From JANXQG01 sp037147235 (GTDB taxonomy: Bacteria > Planctomycetota > Planctomycetia > Pirellulales > Thermoguttaceae): DNA of 27,865 bases. Of the stretch, positions 14,436-20,756 are shown in pieces. Position numbers and translations under genes: made by a program. The stretch is from NCBI GenBank assembly GCA_037147235.1, contig JBAWVO010000049.1, positions 1 to 27,865 of the forward strand. The letters are read 5' to 3'. The notes under the pieces were generated by a model. That model did not search any database. It saw nothing but the letters and a program-made list of their open reading frames with translations, and was not told the origin of the DNA. How positions within the stretch are numbered: position 1 is the stretch's first letter; each line of letters opens with the position of its first letter.

Positions 14436-15860
14436 TTAGCAAGCTCCTTCTCGGGAAAGGGAAAAAATTGAAAATTGAGAATTGAAAATTGAAAATTGAA
14501 AATTGGAAGACTGAGGACGTGTGTGGCTAGATTTTCTGGCAGACGGACGCCACCGTGGCACGGGCATCTTGCCCGTGTCGAATTCCACGGGCTGGAAGCC
14601 CGTGCCACGCGATTGCCAGAAAATCTTGCCACACACCATAGGACGTCGAAGTAACAGCGGACTGGCATGTCCCTCCCTAATTTTCAATTTACAATCCCTC
14701 CCCGTCCGTTGGTTCTGCTTCGCCGGCATCTCTACCGGCTTGATGGGGTGCGAAAGCCCGCCACGCAGAACGAAAATCGAGACCATCGTGCCGACGAGCA
14801 TGATCGAGGCCAGCGGCACGCAATACTTCAGGCAGGTAGTCATGACTTGGTCGATGCGGAGCCGGGGCAGCGTCCAGCGGAGCCACATCATAAAGATCAC
14901 GCCCAAAACACCTTTGGTGATTAGGCTGCACATACCAAGGAAGTTGCCGGCAAAGGCGGCGATGTCGCCGTACTCCGGAGTCAGCCACAGCATGGTTGCG
15001 ACGGGAATTGGCCCATTCCAACCGCCGCAGAAAAGAAGTGCGCCTAACAGGGCCAGCAGGAACATGGCCGAATACTCGGCCATGAAAAACATCGACCATC
15101 GGAATCCAGAATACTCGGTCATAAACCCGGCGACCAGTTCGCTCTCGGCCTCGGGCAGATCGAAGGGAGCGCGATTGGTGCCCGCCGTGGCACAGACCAT
15201 GTAGATGAAGAACGTGACCAGAGCGAACGGGTTGACGAGGTTCCAACTCGTCAGCCAGCCGGCCTGCTGTTGGGCAATCTCCGTCAGATTCATGGTTCCC
15301 GCCATCAGCACGGGCACGACGACACACATCCCCAGCGGGATCTCAAAACTGACAACCTGGGCCGCTTCTCGCATCGCACCATAGAGCGACCATTTTGAGC
15401 CAGAGGCATATCCGGCCAGGATCACGCCGAAGACTTCCAGGCCGCCGATCGCCAGGATGAAGAATGCGGCCGTGTCCATCGGCTGAACAACCCAGCCCGG
15501 TGCAAACGGCAAAGCTAAATAGGGGATGAAGGCGGCACAGAAGGTCAAGTAGGGGGCTGCGCGAAAGAGCAACCCGTCGGCTGCGGCAGGCACGAGGTCT
15601 TCCTTGCAAAGCAGTTTCAGCCCGTCGGCTGCCGGTTGCAGCCAGCCAAAACGGCCGCCCACGCGGGTTGGTCCCAAACGATCCTGGATACGGCCGGAAA
15701 TTTTTCGTTCCATCCAAGTATAGACCGCCACGCACGTCATGACCAGAGCCAAGATCAGCGCAACCTGAACCAGACCGACCACGAGATACCAGAGCCAGCC
15801 TTGCTGGGCAAGGCCGTGAAGCCCCCAATGATCCAGGATGTTTATCAGTGCTTGAGCCAC
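14436..15860 (-). CDS. nuoH: NADH-quinone oxidoreductase subunit H with a repeat-derived tail
   Basis: NuoH joins the membrane arm to the peripheral arm of complex I and forms the quinone channel. Clear signatures are YTWMERKISGRIQDRLGPTRVG near 47 to 68, LKLLCKEDLVP near 81, and the loop NRAPFDLPEAESELVAGFMTEYSGF. Homology ends near residue 388 (MPAKQNQRTG). The final 86 residues, 389 to 474, are translated repeats: heptamers give DCKLKIR, a 118-base palindromic element gives residues 409 to 448 including RGTGFQPVEFDTGKMPVPR, and more heptamers give FQFSIFNSQFSIF. The start is GTG at 15860 with a weak ribosome site. nuoJ begins two bases after the stop. Confidence 0.94.
   Translation of the reverse strand: MAQALINILDHWGLHGLAQQGWLWYLVVGLVQVALILALVMTCVAVYTWMERKISGRIQDRLGPTRVGGRFGWLQPAADGLKLLCKEDLVPAAADGLLFRAAPYLTFCAAFIPYLALPFAPGWVVQPMDTAAFFILAIGGLEVFGVILAGYASGSKWSLYGAMREAAQVVSFEIPLGMCVVVPVLMAGTMNLTEIAQQQAGWLTSWNLVNPFALVTFFIYMVCATAGTNRAPFDLPEAESELVAGFMTEYSGFRWSMFFMAEYSAMFLLALLGALLFCGGWNGPIPVATMLWLTPEYGDIAAFAGNFLGMCSLITKGVLGVIFMMWLRWTLPRLRIDQVMTTCLKYCVPLASIMLVGTMVSIFVLRGGLSHPIKPVEMPAKQNQRTGRDCKLKIREGHASPLLLRRPMVCGKIFWQSRGTGFQPVEFDTGKMPVPRWRPSARKSSHTRPQSSNFQFSIFNSQFSIFSLSREGAC
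14467..14508. repeat. heptanucleotide array, ATTGAAA x 6, inside the nuoH 3' end
   Basis: Six 7-base units of ATTGAAA with a few substitutions. On the nuoH strand they read TTTCAAT and encode the repetitive peptide FQFSIFNSQFSIF. Confidence 0.93.
14519..14636. mobile_element. MITE-like palindromic element inside nuoH
   Basis: Terminal inverted repeats of 23 bases (14519 to 14541 and 14614 to 14636) match at 22 positions. Inside them, GTGGCACGGGC (14555 to 14565) and GCCCGTGCCAC (14598 to 14608) pair and enclose two CACGGGC/GCCCGTG hairpins with 5-base loops, giving a cloverleaf. No transposase lies nearby and no clear target duplication is seen. The coded peptide GTGFQPV...GKMPVPR is a common translation product of planctomycete repeats. 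Confidence 0.75.
14681..14694. repeat. heptamer pair TTTTCAA TTTACAA inside the nuoH 3' end
   Basis: Two units of the same heptamer family mark the boundary between conserved NuoH sequence and its repeat-derived tail. Confidence 0.7.
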
Positions 15861-15884
15861 GTATGTGTCTTCTAGGAAACTAGA

Positions 15885-15912
15885 TTTTCAATTTTCAATT
15901 TTCAATTTTCAA
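15885..15912. repeat. heptanucleotide array, TTTTCAA x 4, between nuoD and nuoH
   Basis: Four perfect 7-base units in the 76-base spacer between the nuoD stop and the nuoH start. Confidence 0.95.
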
Positions 15913-15936
15913 TCCTGTCCGCTCTCCGCCTCTCCC

Positions 15937-17142
15937 CTACCGATCAATCTCTCCCAACACGATATCCAACGATCCGATCACTGCCGGCACGTCGGCAATC
16001 AGGCATCCACGACACAATTCCGCGGAGACTGAAAGATTGCAAAAACTGCTGCTGCGGATCCGCACCCGCCACGGCACGGGCGAGCCGTCGCTGATCAGCA
16101 TGAAGCCCGTCTGGCCCTTGGGGGCCTCGGTCTCCAGGTAGGCCGTGCCGACGGTGAGCTTCTGCCGCAGCTTGATCGGCTCGGCCAGCACTTCCTTGGT
16201 CTGGCTATATTTTTCCATCGCCTGGCGAATCAGCTTCATCGATTGCACGACTTCCAACATGCGGACATAGAAGCGATGCCAGCAATCGCCCAACACAGCC
16301 TCCCGCGGAACGGCCGGATAAGGCAGATCCTCAGGATACTTTCCCTTGACCTGGGCAATGACCTCGAACTTGTAGCCTTCGTACATTCGCGTGTAGACCG
16401 GCTCGCCGTCGCGCCGTAAATCCCAGTCAACGCCGCTTCCCCGCAGGACCGGACCGGTGCAACCGTAGTCGACCGCCATCTCGGGCGAAAGCACGCCAAT
16501 GTTCGCGGTGCGGTGGATAAAAATCGAATTGCTCGTCAGGGTTGCGTGCAGTTCGTCGATGACCGGCTCGAACTCGGCCAGGAACTTCTCGCAATTTTTC
16601 AGCCAGCCCTTGGGCAGGTCGGACGTCACACCGCCGGGCGTGATGTAGGAATAGGTCAGCCGCGCTCCGCAAAGTTCCTCGAAAAGAAGAAGGATTCTCT
16701 CGCGTTCCCGGAAGCACCACACGAACGGCGTGAAACTGCCCAGATCAAGGCCATAGCACCCAGCGGCTACAAGGTGGCTGGCAATGCGGTCCAATTCGCA
16801 GACCAACACGCGCAGGTGACGAAGCCGCTCCGACGGCACGAAACCGAGCAGCTTTTCCACGGCCATCGACCAGCCGAGGTCCATGTTCATGCCAGCCAGG
16901 TAGTCGAGCCGGTCCGCGTAAGGCACGAATTGCCGCGGCGAGAGGTTCTCGCCGATCTTCTCCGCGCAGCGATGTAGATAGCCGATATTCGGCGTCAGGT
17001 CGCTGACCACTTCGCCATCCGTCCGCAACACCAGTCGCAGCACGCCGTGCGTACTCGGGTGCTGAGGCCCCATGTTGATCAACATTTCGTCGCTGCGGAG
17101 GTCGAATTCAACCAGATCGGGATCGACACGTTCAACCGGCAT
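15937..17142 (-). CDS. nuoD: NADH-quinone oxidoreductase subunit D (49 kDa)
   Basis: NuoD forms, with NuoB, the quinone-reducing site of complex I in the peripheral arm. The 401-residue protein shows NMGPQHPSTHGVLRL with the quinone-binding histidines, GYLHRCAEKIGE, the PYADRLDY block, TYSYITPGGVTSDLP, and the C-terminal SDGSPVPWRVRIRSSSFCNL and VIGSLDIVLGEIDR. I choose the ATG at 17142 because AGGAGG precedes it at good spacing, over a TTG two codons earlier. The first 11 bases overlap nuoC, implying coupling. The protein is not fused to NuoC and lacks the NuoB partner in this locus. Confidence 0.96.
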   Translation of the reverse strand: MPVERVDPDLVEFDLRSDEMLINMGPQHPSTHGVLRLVLRTDGEVVSDLTPNIGYLHRCAEKIGENLSPRQFVPYADRLDYLAGMNMDLGWSMAVEKLLGFVPSERLRHLRVLVCELDRIASHLVAAGCYGLDLGSFTPFVWCFRERERILLLFEELCGARLTYSYITPGGVTSDLPKGWLKNCEKFLAEFEPVIDELHATLTSNSIFIHRTANIGVLSPEMAVDYGCTGPVLRGSGVDWDLRRDGEPVYTRMYEGYKFEVIAQVKGKYPEDLPYPAVPREAVLGDCWHRFYVRMLEVVQSMKLIRQAMEKYSQTKEVLAEPIKLRQKLTVGTAYLETEAPKGQTGFMLISDGSPVPWRVRIRSSSFCNLSVSAELCRGCLIADVPAVIGSLDIVLGEIDR

Positions 17143-17677
17143 TTTCAACCCTCCTGGCGATGCCGTGATACTCGTGCGGTGGACGATAATCCTTCCGCAA
17201 CGGATGGCCGATCCAGTCCTCGGGCAGCAGAATCCGAGTCAAATCGGGGTGGTCAACAAAGTTGACTCCGATCAGGTCAAAGACCTCGCGCTCGTGCCAA
17301 TTAGCCGTCTTCCATACTGAACTAAGCGTCGGCAACTCGGGCAGGCGGCCAGGAACGTCGTCCTGCCAGCGCGGCAGCGTAACCAAGAGCACAAGACGAT
17401 GCTTGCAAACGAGACTCGATAGGTGATAAAGCACCTCCAAATGCGGCTGCCACGGGACGGCGGCCGCTTTCTTCGCGTCAGGTTCAAAATAATCGACGCC
17501 CGAGATGCAATGCAGCATGTTGAACCGAAGGGCCGGCTCATTGCGCAGGAAAAGCCCGATCTCAGCCAGCAAGCCACCGGCCACTTCGATCCAAGGATCG
17601 ATCGCGACAGGCTCCGCGCGGAGGATGGCCGGACCAAAGCGGCGGCTCAATTGTTGGTGAATATCTTGGAATTGCAT
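17132..17677 (-). CDS. nuoC: NADH-quinone oxidoreductase subunit C (30 kDa)
   Basis: NuoC is a peripheral-arm subunit that packs against NuoD. The 181-residue protein carries the family signature WHEREVFDLIGVNFVDHPDLTRILLPEDWIGHPLRKDY at about 128 to 165 and an N-terminal alpha/beta domain with MLHCISGVDYF. Length is normal. Its ATG directly follows the nuoA stop (TAG then ATG), and its end overlaps nuoD. In the usual gene order nuoB would lie between nuoA and nuoC; here there is no room for it. Confidence 0.95.
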   Translation of the reverse strand: MQFQDIHQQLSRRFGPAILRAEPVAIDPWIEVAGGLLAEIGLFLRNEPALRFNMLHCISGVDYFEPDAKKAAAVPWQPHLEVLYHLSSLVCKHRLVLLVTLPRWQDDVPGRLPELPTLSSVWKTANWHEREVFDLIGVNFVDHPDLTRILLPEDWIGHPLRKDYRPPHEYHGIARRVENAG

Positions 17678-18268
17678 CTAACGCGCTATCCGGAGTTTTT
17701 CTGCAGGTCGAGACTGGGAAGTATCAATCGCCCGCACCCAATTGAGATCGCCCCGTCGCCAAACGTAAGCGAAACCAAGCAATATCAAGGCAAAAAATGC
17801 GGCCAGATCGACCGCCGCGACAAGGGCCAGCTTACGAGCGTCCTCGGCGACCATCGCGCGGGCATCCTCGGCGATTTGTGCCGAAATCGTGGTGTCTGCG
17901 GTTAGCGGGACCGGCGGGGATGTCTGTTTTTTCACCGTCACTCCCAGATCAGCTTCCAGGCTGGAAGCGAGTGGAGGAGTCTGCGGCTTCATCCACCGGG
18001 TTGCCGTGCCAAAAATCGTGGCCGGCGGGAAAAACAGGGCCACTTCGACTTCAAAAACGATGAAAACCAAGGCCACTACATAGAACCGCAGATCAAATTG
18101 CACAAAACTCGTTCCGACGGCTGGCTCGCCACATTCATAGACCTCTCGCTTGGCGGGTGTCGGCATATCGCAGCGCACCAGTCGGCCGACAAGCAGCGAC
18201 ACCAGCAAAAACAATAGCCCAACCGAGCCAAAAAGCACGATGTAGGCGGTAATTGAGGTCGGAGACAT
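17678..18268 (-). CDS. nuoA: NADH-quinone oxidoreductase subunit A with an enlarged loop
   Basis: NuoA is a three-helix membrane subunit that borders the quinone channel. Helices are near 6 to 32, 70 to 90 and 146 to 170. The conserved loop KREVYECGEPAVG, followed by FDLRFYVVALVFIVFEVEVALFFP with the acidic residues of the second helix, identifies the family. At 196 residues it is longer than the usual 120 to 150 because the loop between helices two and three has grown to over 50 residues, rich in Pro, Ala and Thr, with a small internal repeat (AEDARAMVAEDARK). The ATG at 18268 lacks a strong ribosome site. Confidence 0.93.
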   Translation of the reverse strand: MSPTSITAYIVLFGSVGLLFLLVSLLVGRLVRCDMPTPAKREVYECGEPAVGTSFVQFDLRFYVVALVFIVFEVEVALFFPPATIFGTATRWMKPQTPPLASSLEADLGVTVKKQTSPPVPLTADTTISAQIAEDARAMVAEDARKLALVAAVDLAAFFALILLGFAYVWRRGDLNWVRAIDTSQSRPAEKLRIAR

Positions 18269-18352
18269 TCCGAGTTCCAGCGAAAGATCGGACTTGAAAA
18301 GCGATTATTCTAGGGCGAATCCACTAACTATGCAACCCATGGAGAGTCTTGC

Positions 18353-18412
18353 GGCTATCTAGGAAATCCACTCCATAGGGGTTTGGCCTGGATTTAGGCT
18401 TTCCAGATAGCC
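18353..18412. repeat. long imperfect hairpin in the nuoI-nuoA spacer
   Basis: GGCTATCTAGGAAA (18353 to 18366) pairs with TTTCCAGATAGCC (18400 to 18412) with one bulge. It fills the middle of the only sizeable non-repeat spacer in the nuo run. No T-tract follows on the minus strand, so it is more likely an RNA-processing or stability structure than a terminator. Confidence 0.6.
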
Positions 18413-18423
18413 TTTACTGAAAC

Positions 18424-18951
18424 TCATTGATTGGGGCCCCCATGCACCGGGCGAAGCACCGATTTGGATTGAGCGACCGCCAACGGTTCAAGCGTTGCTT
18501 TTCCCCAGGCAATTTCAGCCGGAAGCCGCGAAAAATCGACTCGGCATCCATCGCGGGAGTAGCAGCTCAAATCGTGCGACGAACCCATGAAGATGCAGTC
18601 GACGGGACAAGGCTCCACGCACAAAGCACAAAACAGGCATTTTCCATAGTCAATAACGAATTCGGTTAATTGGAACCCCTTCTTTTCCGGTGCCTTTTGC
18701 TTGCCGATTTCAATGCAATTGGCTGGACAGGCCCTGGCACACGCCTCGCAGGCAATGCAGGTCGTCAGATCAAAACGATGATAGCCGCGAAAACGCGGGG
18801 CCACGGGGACCGGAAGCTCCGGAAATTCGTACTTCTCCGTGAAAGTTCGTCGCTGGGGATCGTAGGTGCGAATCCAATATCGCAGACCCACCCAAAGTGC
18901 GTACGAAACTGTCGCTACAGCGGCAAAAATATTGCGAAACCAGTTCAGCAT
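18424..18951 (-). CDS. nuoI: NADH-quinone oxidoreductase subunit I, 2 x [4Fe-4S] ferredoxin-like
   Basis: NuoI carries the N6a and N6b iron-sulfur clusters that pass electrons toward NuoB in complex I. Two cluster motifs are intact: C65, C68, C71, C75 (CIACEACARACP) and C105, C108, C111, C115 (CLFCALCVEPCP). Between them the spacing and sequence (FVIDYGKC) fit NuoI rather than a soluble ferredoxin. The N-terminal amphipathic segment matches the membrane-anchoring helix of the family. At 175 residues the length is normal. It is the first gene of the minus-strand run; a TATAAT-type promoter lies about 50 bases upstream. In most genomes nuoI follows nuoH, so its position first is unusual. Confidence 0.94.
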   Translation of the reverse strand: MLNWFRNIFAAVATVSYALWVGLRYWIRTYDPQRRTFTEKYEFPELPVPVAPRFRGYHRFDLTTCIACEACARACPANCIEIGKQKAPEKKGFQLTEFVIDYGKCLFCALCVEPCPVDCIFMGSSHDLSCYSRDGCRVDFSRLPAEIAWGKATLEPLAVAQSKSVLRPVHGGPNQ

Positions 18952-19001
18952 CGGGCAAGGGTCTTCCGGAAAAGAAAGCTAGCTGAGCTTGACGAGTGCC
19001 C

Positions 19002-19031
19002 ATTATACAGCAAGCATACCGAAGATTACAA
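19002..19031 (-). promoter_or_regulatory. candidate promoter of the nuo operon
   Basis: On the minus strand, TTGTAA (19031 to 19026) and a consensus TATAAT (19007 to 19002) are separated by 18 bases. The start site would be near 18995, about 45 bases before nuoI. Confidence 0.5.
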
Positions 19032-19048
19032 CCGGGGAAACTCCGTAG

Positions 19049-19066
19049 AACGGAATTTATTCCGTT
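19049..19066. promoter_or_regulatory. perfect palindrome upstream of the nuo promoter
   Basis: AACGGAAT and ATTCCGTT form a perfect inverted repeat around TT, centred about 27 bases upstream of the candidate -35 box. The symmetry and place fit an operator, but a REP-like repeat is equally possible. Confidence 0.35.
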
Positions 19067-19120
19067 ACTTGTTCTCCATAGGTGGCCTTGATCATAACCT
19101 CGCCTGCTGTCATTGCTGTC

Positions 19121-19286
19121 GCCGTAGGGTGGGTGGAGCATCGAACGGTGCGTTACGCGAACGGATCTGGAACAGTGGTAAATGCTGTCAGCGTCTCGAC
19201 TTCGTGCGCAACCCACCATTTGCCGGGCCGCTCCACGCACCCTACAAATTTTGGTGGGGCTCGCTGCGCTCGTCCCACCCTACGGC
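19121..19286. repeat. GTAGGGTGGG element with 13-base terminal inverted repeats
   Basis: GCCGTAGGGTGGG (19121 to 19133) and its exact reverse complement CCCACCCTACGGC (19274 to 19286) bound a 166-base segment, which also contains an inner GCACCCTACAAATT arm. This is the same repeat family as at 6806. The divergent spacer between nuoI and tatA (18952 to 19438) contains this element and two promoters but no gene I can support. Confidence 0.7.
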
Positions 19287-19332
19287 CACACCTAGAACCG
19301 GAAGAACACACTGCCCTTCTCCGTTCCGCCCT

Positions 19333-19360
19333 TTGACAGTGCTGCCCGAGAGAGTAGAAT
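19333..19360 (+). promoter_or_regulatory. sigma-70-type promoter for the tat genes
   Basis: A perfect TTGACA (19333 to 19338) and TAGAAT (19355 to 19360) lie 16 bases apart, about 80 bases upstream of the first tat gene. Confidence 0.65.
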
Positions 19361-19438
19361 AGAATGTAGGTTGTCCTCTCCACTCAAGCTAGAGGGAGGG
19401 GCCATAGCCCTACCCCACCTGTTACGGATGCCCCTGCT

Positions 19439-19651
19439 ATGTCACTCTTCGCTTTCCTATCAATGCCGATGCTAGTTGTCGTCGGATTTGTTGCGTTGCT
19501 TCTGTTCGGCAACCGCCTACCCTCGGTGATGCGGTCGCTGGGGCAGGGCGTGACGGAGTTCAAAAAGGGCCTGGAGGGCACTCCTGAAGATGATGCCGCA
19601 AAAAAACTCGAAGCGTCTAAAAAGCTCGACGACCAGGCTGTGAAAAGCTGA
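19439..19651 (+). CDS. tatA: TatA/TatE-type twin-arginine translocase subunit
   Basis: TatA forms the pore-like assembly that moves folded twin-arginine proteins across the cytoplasmic membrane. The 70-residue protein has the single N-terminal helix (about 4 to 22), the FGNRLPSVMRSLGQGVTEFKKGL block that is the hinge and amphipathic helix, and a charged tail. The hinge reads FGNRLP, where FGPKKLP or FGAGRLP is more usual. The start is the ATG at 19439; the ribosome site is weak. A second Tat subunit follows after 90 bases. No tatC is in the window. Confidence 0.9.
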   Translation: MSLFAFLSMPMLVVVGFVALLLFGNRLPSVMRSLGQGVTEFKKGLEGTPEDDAAKKLEASKKLDDQAVKS

Positions 19652-19717
19652 GAACTTGTTTTAGAAACCTCGTTGCGGCCGAAAATAAGCCGCGAACCCA
19701 TTCTTGTAACAAGTTCT
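19651..19717 (+). repeat. nested hairpin between the two tat genes
   Basis: AGAACTTGTT (19651 to 19660) and AACAAGTTCT (19708 to 19717) pair perfectly, and inside them GCGGC pairs with GCCGC. There is no T-tract. The left arm touches the stop codon of the first tat gene. It may set the ratio of the two proteins, which is inference. Confidence 0.55.
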
Positions 19718-19741
19718 ACCGTAAGAAGTTAGGTTGTCGTG

Positions 19742-20089
19742 ATGCCCTTGCCGTTGGCTTTCTTCGAATTTATTAGTATCCAGGGATTTCTGATCCTTGC
19801 CATTCTTGGAGTGCTTCTGTATGGTGAGCGTCTGCCCGAGGTTGCTGCATCCCTTGGTAAACAGTTGATGCATTTGAAAAAGAGTGTGCAGGGGATTCGA
19901 GACGAGATTGAATCCGTGGCCTTTGACACGAAACATGCGGTCGCCCGCAGCATGGAAAAAGCCGACGATTTTGCCAATGAGGAGTCCACGGCTCCCAAGT
20001 TTGAGCCACCGCCGGCCGAACCTGCCGTCATGGGATCGGCTGCGGAATTCCACGCAAGCCCCGGTGGCCCTTCATCCGATAAGACATGA
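19742..20089 (+). CDS. TatA/TatB-type twin-arginine translocase subunit
   Basis: This is a second member of the TatA/B family, 115 residues long. It has an N-terminal helix (FISIQGFLILAILGVLLYG), then the hinge YGERLPEVAASLGKQLMHLKKSV and a long amphipathic helix running to about residue 85, followed by a Pro-rich tail. The longer helix would suit a TatB role, but TatB usually carries an early Glu in its helix, and the FISIQGF start is closer to TatA, so I leave the type open. The ATG at 19742 follows directly on a GTG; either may be used. tRNA-Val begins three bases after the stop. Confidence 0.85.
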   Translation: MPLPLAFFEFISIQGFLILAILGVLLYGERLPEVAASLGKQLMHLKKSVQGIRDEIESVAFDTKHAVARSMEKADDFANEESTAPKFEPPPAEPAVMGSAAEFHASPGGPSSDKT

Positions 20090-20092
20090 TTC

Positions 20093-20166
20093 GGGCGTTT
20101 AGCTCAGTTGGTTAGAGCGCCTTCCTCACACGGAGGAGGTCACAGGTTCGAGTCCTGTAACGCCCA
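20093..20166 (+). tRNA. tRNA-Val (anticodon CAC)
   Basis: A full cloverleaf can be drawn: acceptor GGGCGTT/AACGCCC, D arm GCTC/GAGC, anticodon stem CCTTC/GGAGG with loop CTCACAC, variable loop AGGTC, T arm ACAGG/CCTGT with TTCGAGT. The anticodon CAC reads GUG valine. The discriminator is A and no CCA is encoded. It lies just downstream of the second tat gene. Confidence 0.97.
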
Positions 20167-20170
20167 CTAT

Positions 20171-20212
20171 AAAGCCTTACGCAGAAATGACTTGCGTAAG
20201 GCTTTTTCTTTT
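20171..20212 (+). terminator. rho-independent terminator after tRNA-Val
   Basis: AAAGCCTTACGCA (20171 to 20183) and TGCGTAAGGCTTT (20193 to 20205) form a 13-base perfect stem with a 9-base loop, followed by TTTTTCTTTT. Confidence 0.93.
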
Positions 20213-20633
20213 GAGATGGGGTTAAAACTCAAGGGATTTCGGGAGGGGGCAAAACCCAAGCCAGAAGCCAACGCACGAGACAAGAAACGACCGAGTTCCA
20301 ACGGGGTTCATTCAAGGGGCTATAACGGAGTGACGCAGGTCGGCTATTCAGTCGCCAAATCGCAGAATTCAACGCCGCAGCAAAGCCGACCCAGCCCAAA
20401 TGAGGGAGCCAATCCCCGCTGCCGAGAAGCAGACGACGAGGGAAATGTCAGTCTCAACCGCGAGCAGTATAACGACGGTTTCCCCACCACGCTCGATAGG
20501 CCGCAACGTCAGATTGGAACTCCTTCACAGAGCAATCAACCAACTAAGGATAGGCTCTCTGCTCGCCCGCTGAAAAGGACAACCCACCAGCGGAAACTTG
20601 GTCGGTATTTTCGTCGGCTAGGGCTGATCTCGG
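20213..20633. other. gene-free stretch downstream of tRNA-Val
   Basis: An open frame runs through here from inside the tRNA, but its translation is polar and unpatterned, it has no ribosome site, and its start lies in the tRNA. I see no gene. This is where conserved chromosome gives way to accessory sequence. Confidence 0.5.
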
Positions 20634-20721
20634 CGGGTATCTATTTGGAGGAGTCGGCGGGTACGATTTGGAATTCGTACCCGCCAAATCATACCCGCAA
20701 TCTTTTTCCAAATAGTACCCG
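20634..20721. repeat. nested palindrome with two competing hairpins
   Basis: Outer arms: CGGGTATCTATTTGGA (20634 to 20649) pairs with TCCAAATAGTACCCG (20707 to 20721) with one bulge. Inner arm GGCGGGTACGA (20656 to 20666) pairs perfectly with TCGTACCCGCC (20675 to 20685). The same inner arm, extended as GCGGGTACGATTTGG (20657 to 20671), can instead pair with CCAAATCATACCCGC (20684 to 20698) with one mismatch. Five GGGTA-type words recur in both orientations. No gene explains it. Confidence 0.75.
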
Positions 20722-20723
20722 TC

Positions 20724-20756
20724 AAAAAAAACCTTGCGTAACTCGTTGATACGCAA
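20724..20756 (-). terminator. minus-strand terminator matching the tRNA-Val terminator
   Basis: On the minus strand TTGCGTA, a 9-base loop, TACGCAA, two Gs and then eight Ts make a complete terminator. It follows a decayed tRNA 3' end in the same order as at the real tRNA-Val, but inverted. Confidence 0.7.

Noticed and set aside
14434..14442. TTG start for nuoJ three codons upstream
   Set aside because: The ATG at 14433 has AAGGAG at proper spacing, while the TTG would lie almost on top of that site.
18353..18412. Terminator between nuoI and nuoA
   Set aside because: The hairpin lacks a T-tract on the minus strand, and a terminator would cut off the rest of the nuo operon.
20108..20749. 213-codon plus-strand open frame running out of tRNA-Val
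   Set aside because: It starts inside the tRNA, crosses a strong terminator and reads unpatterned polar sequence through a palindrome.
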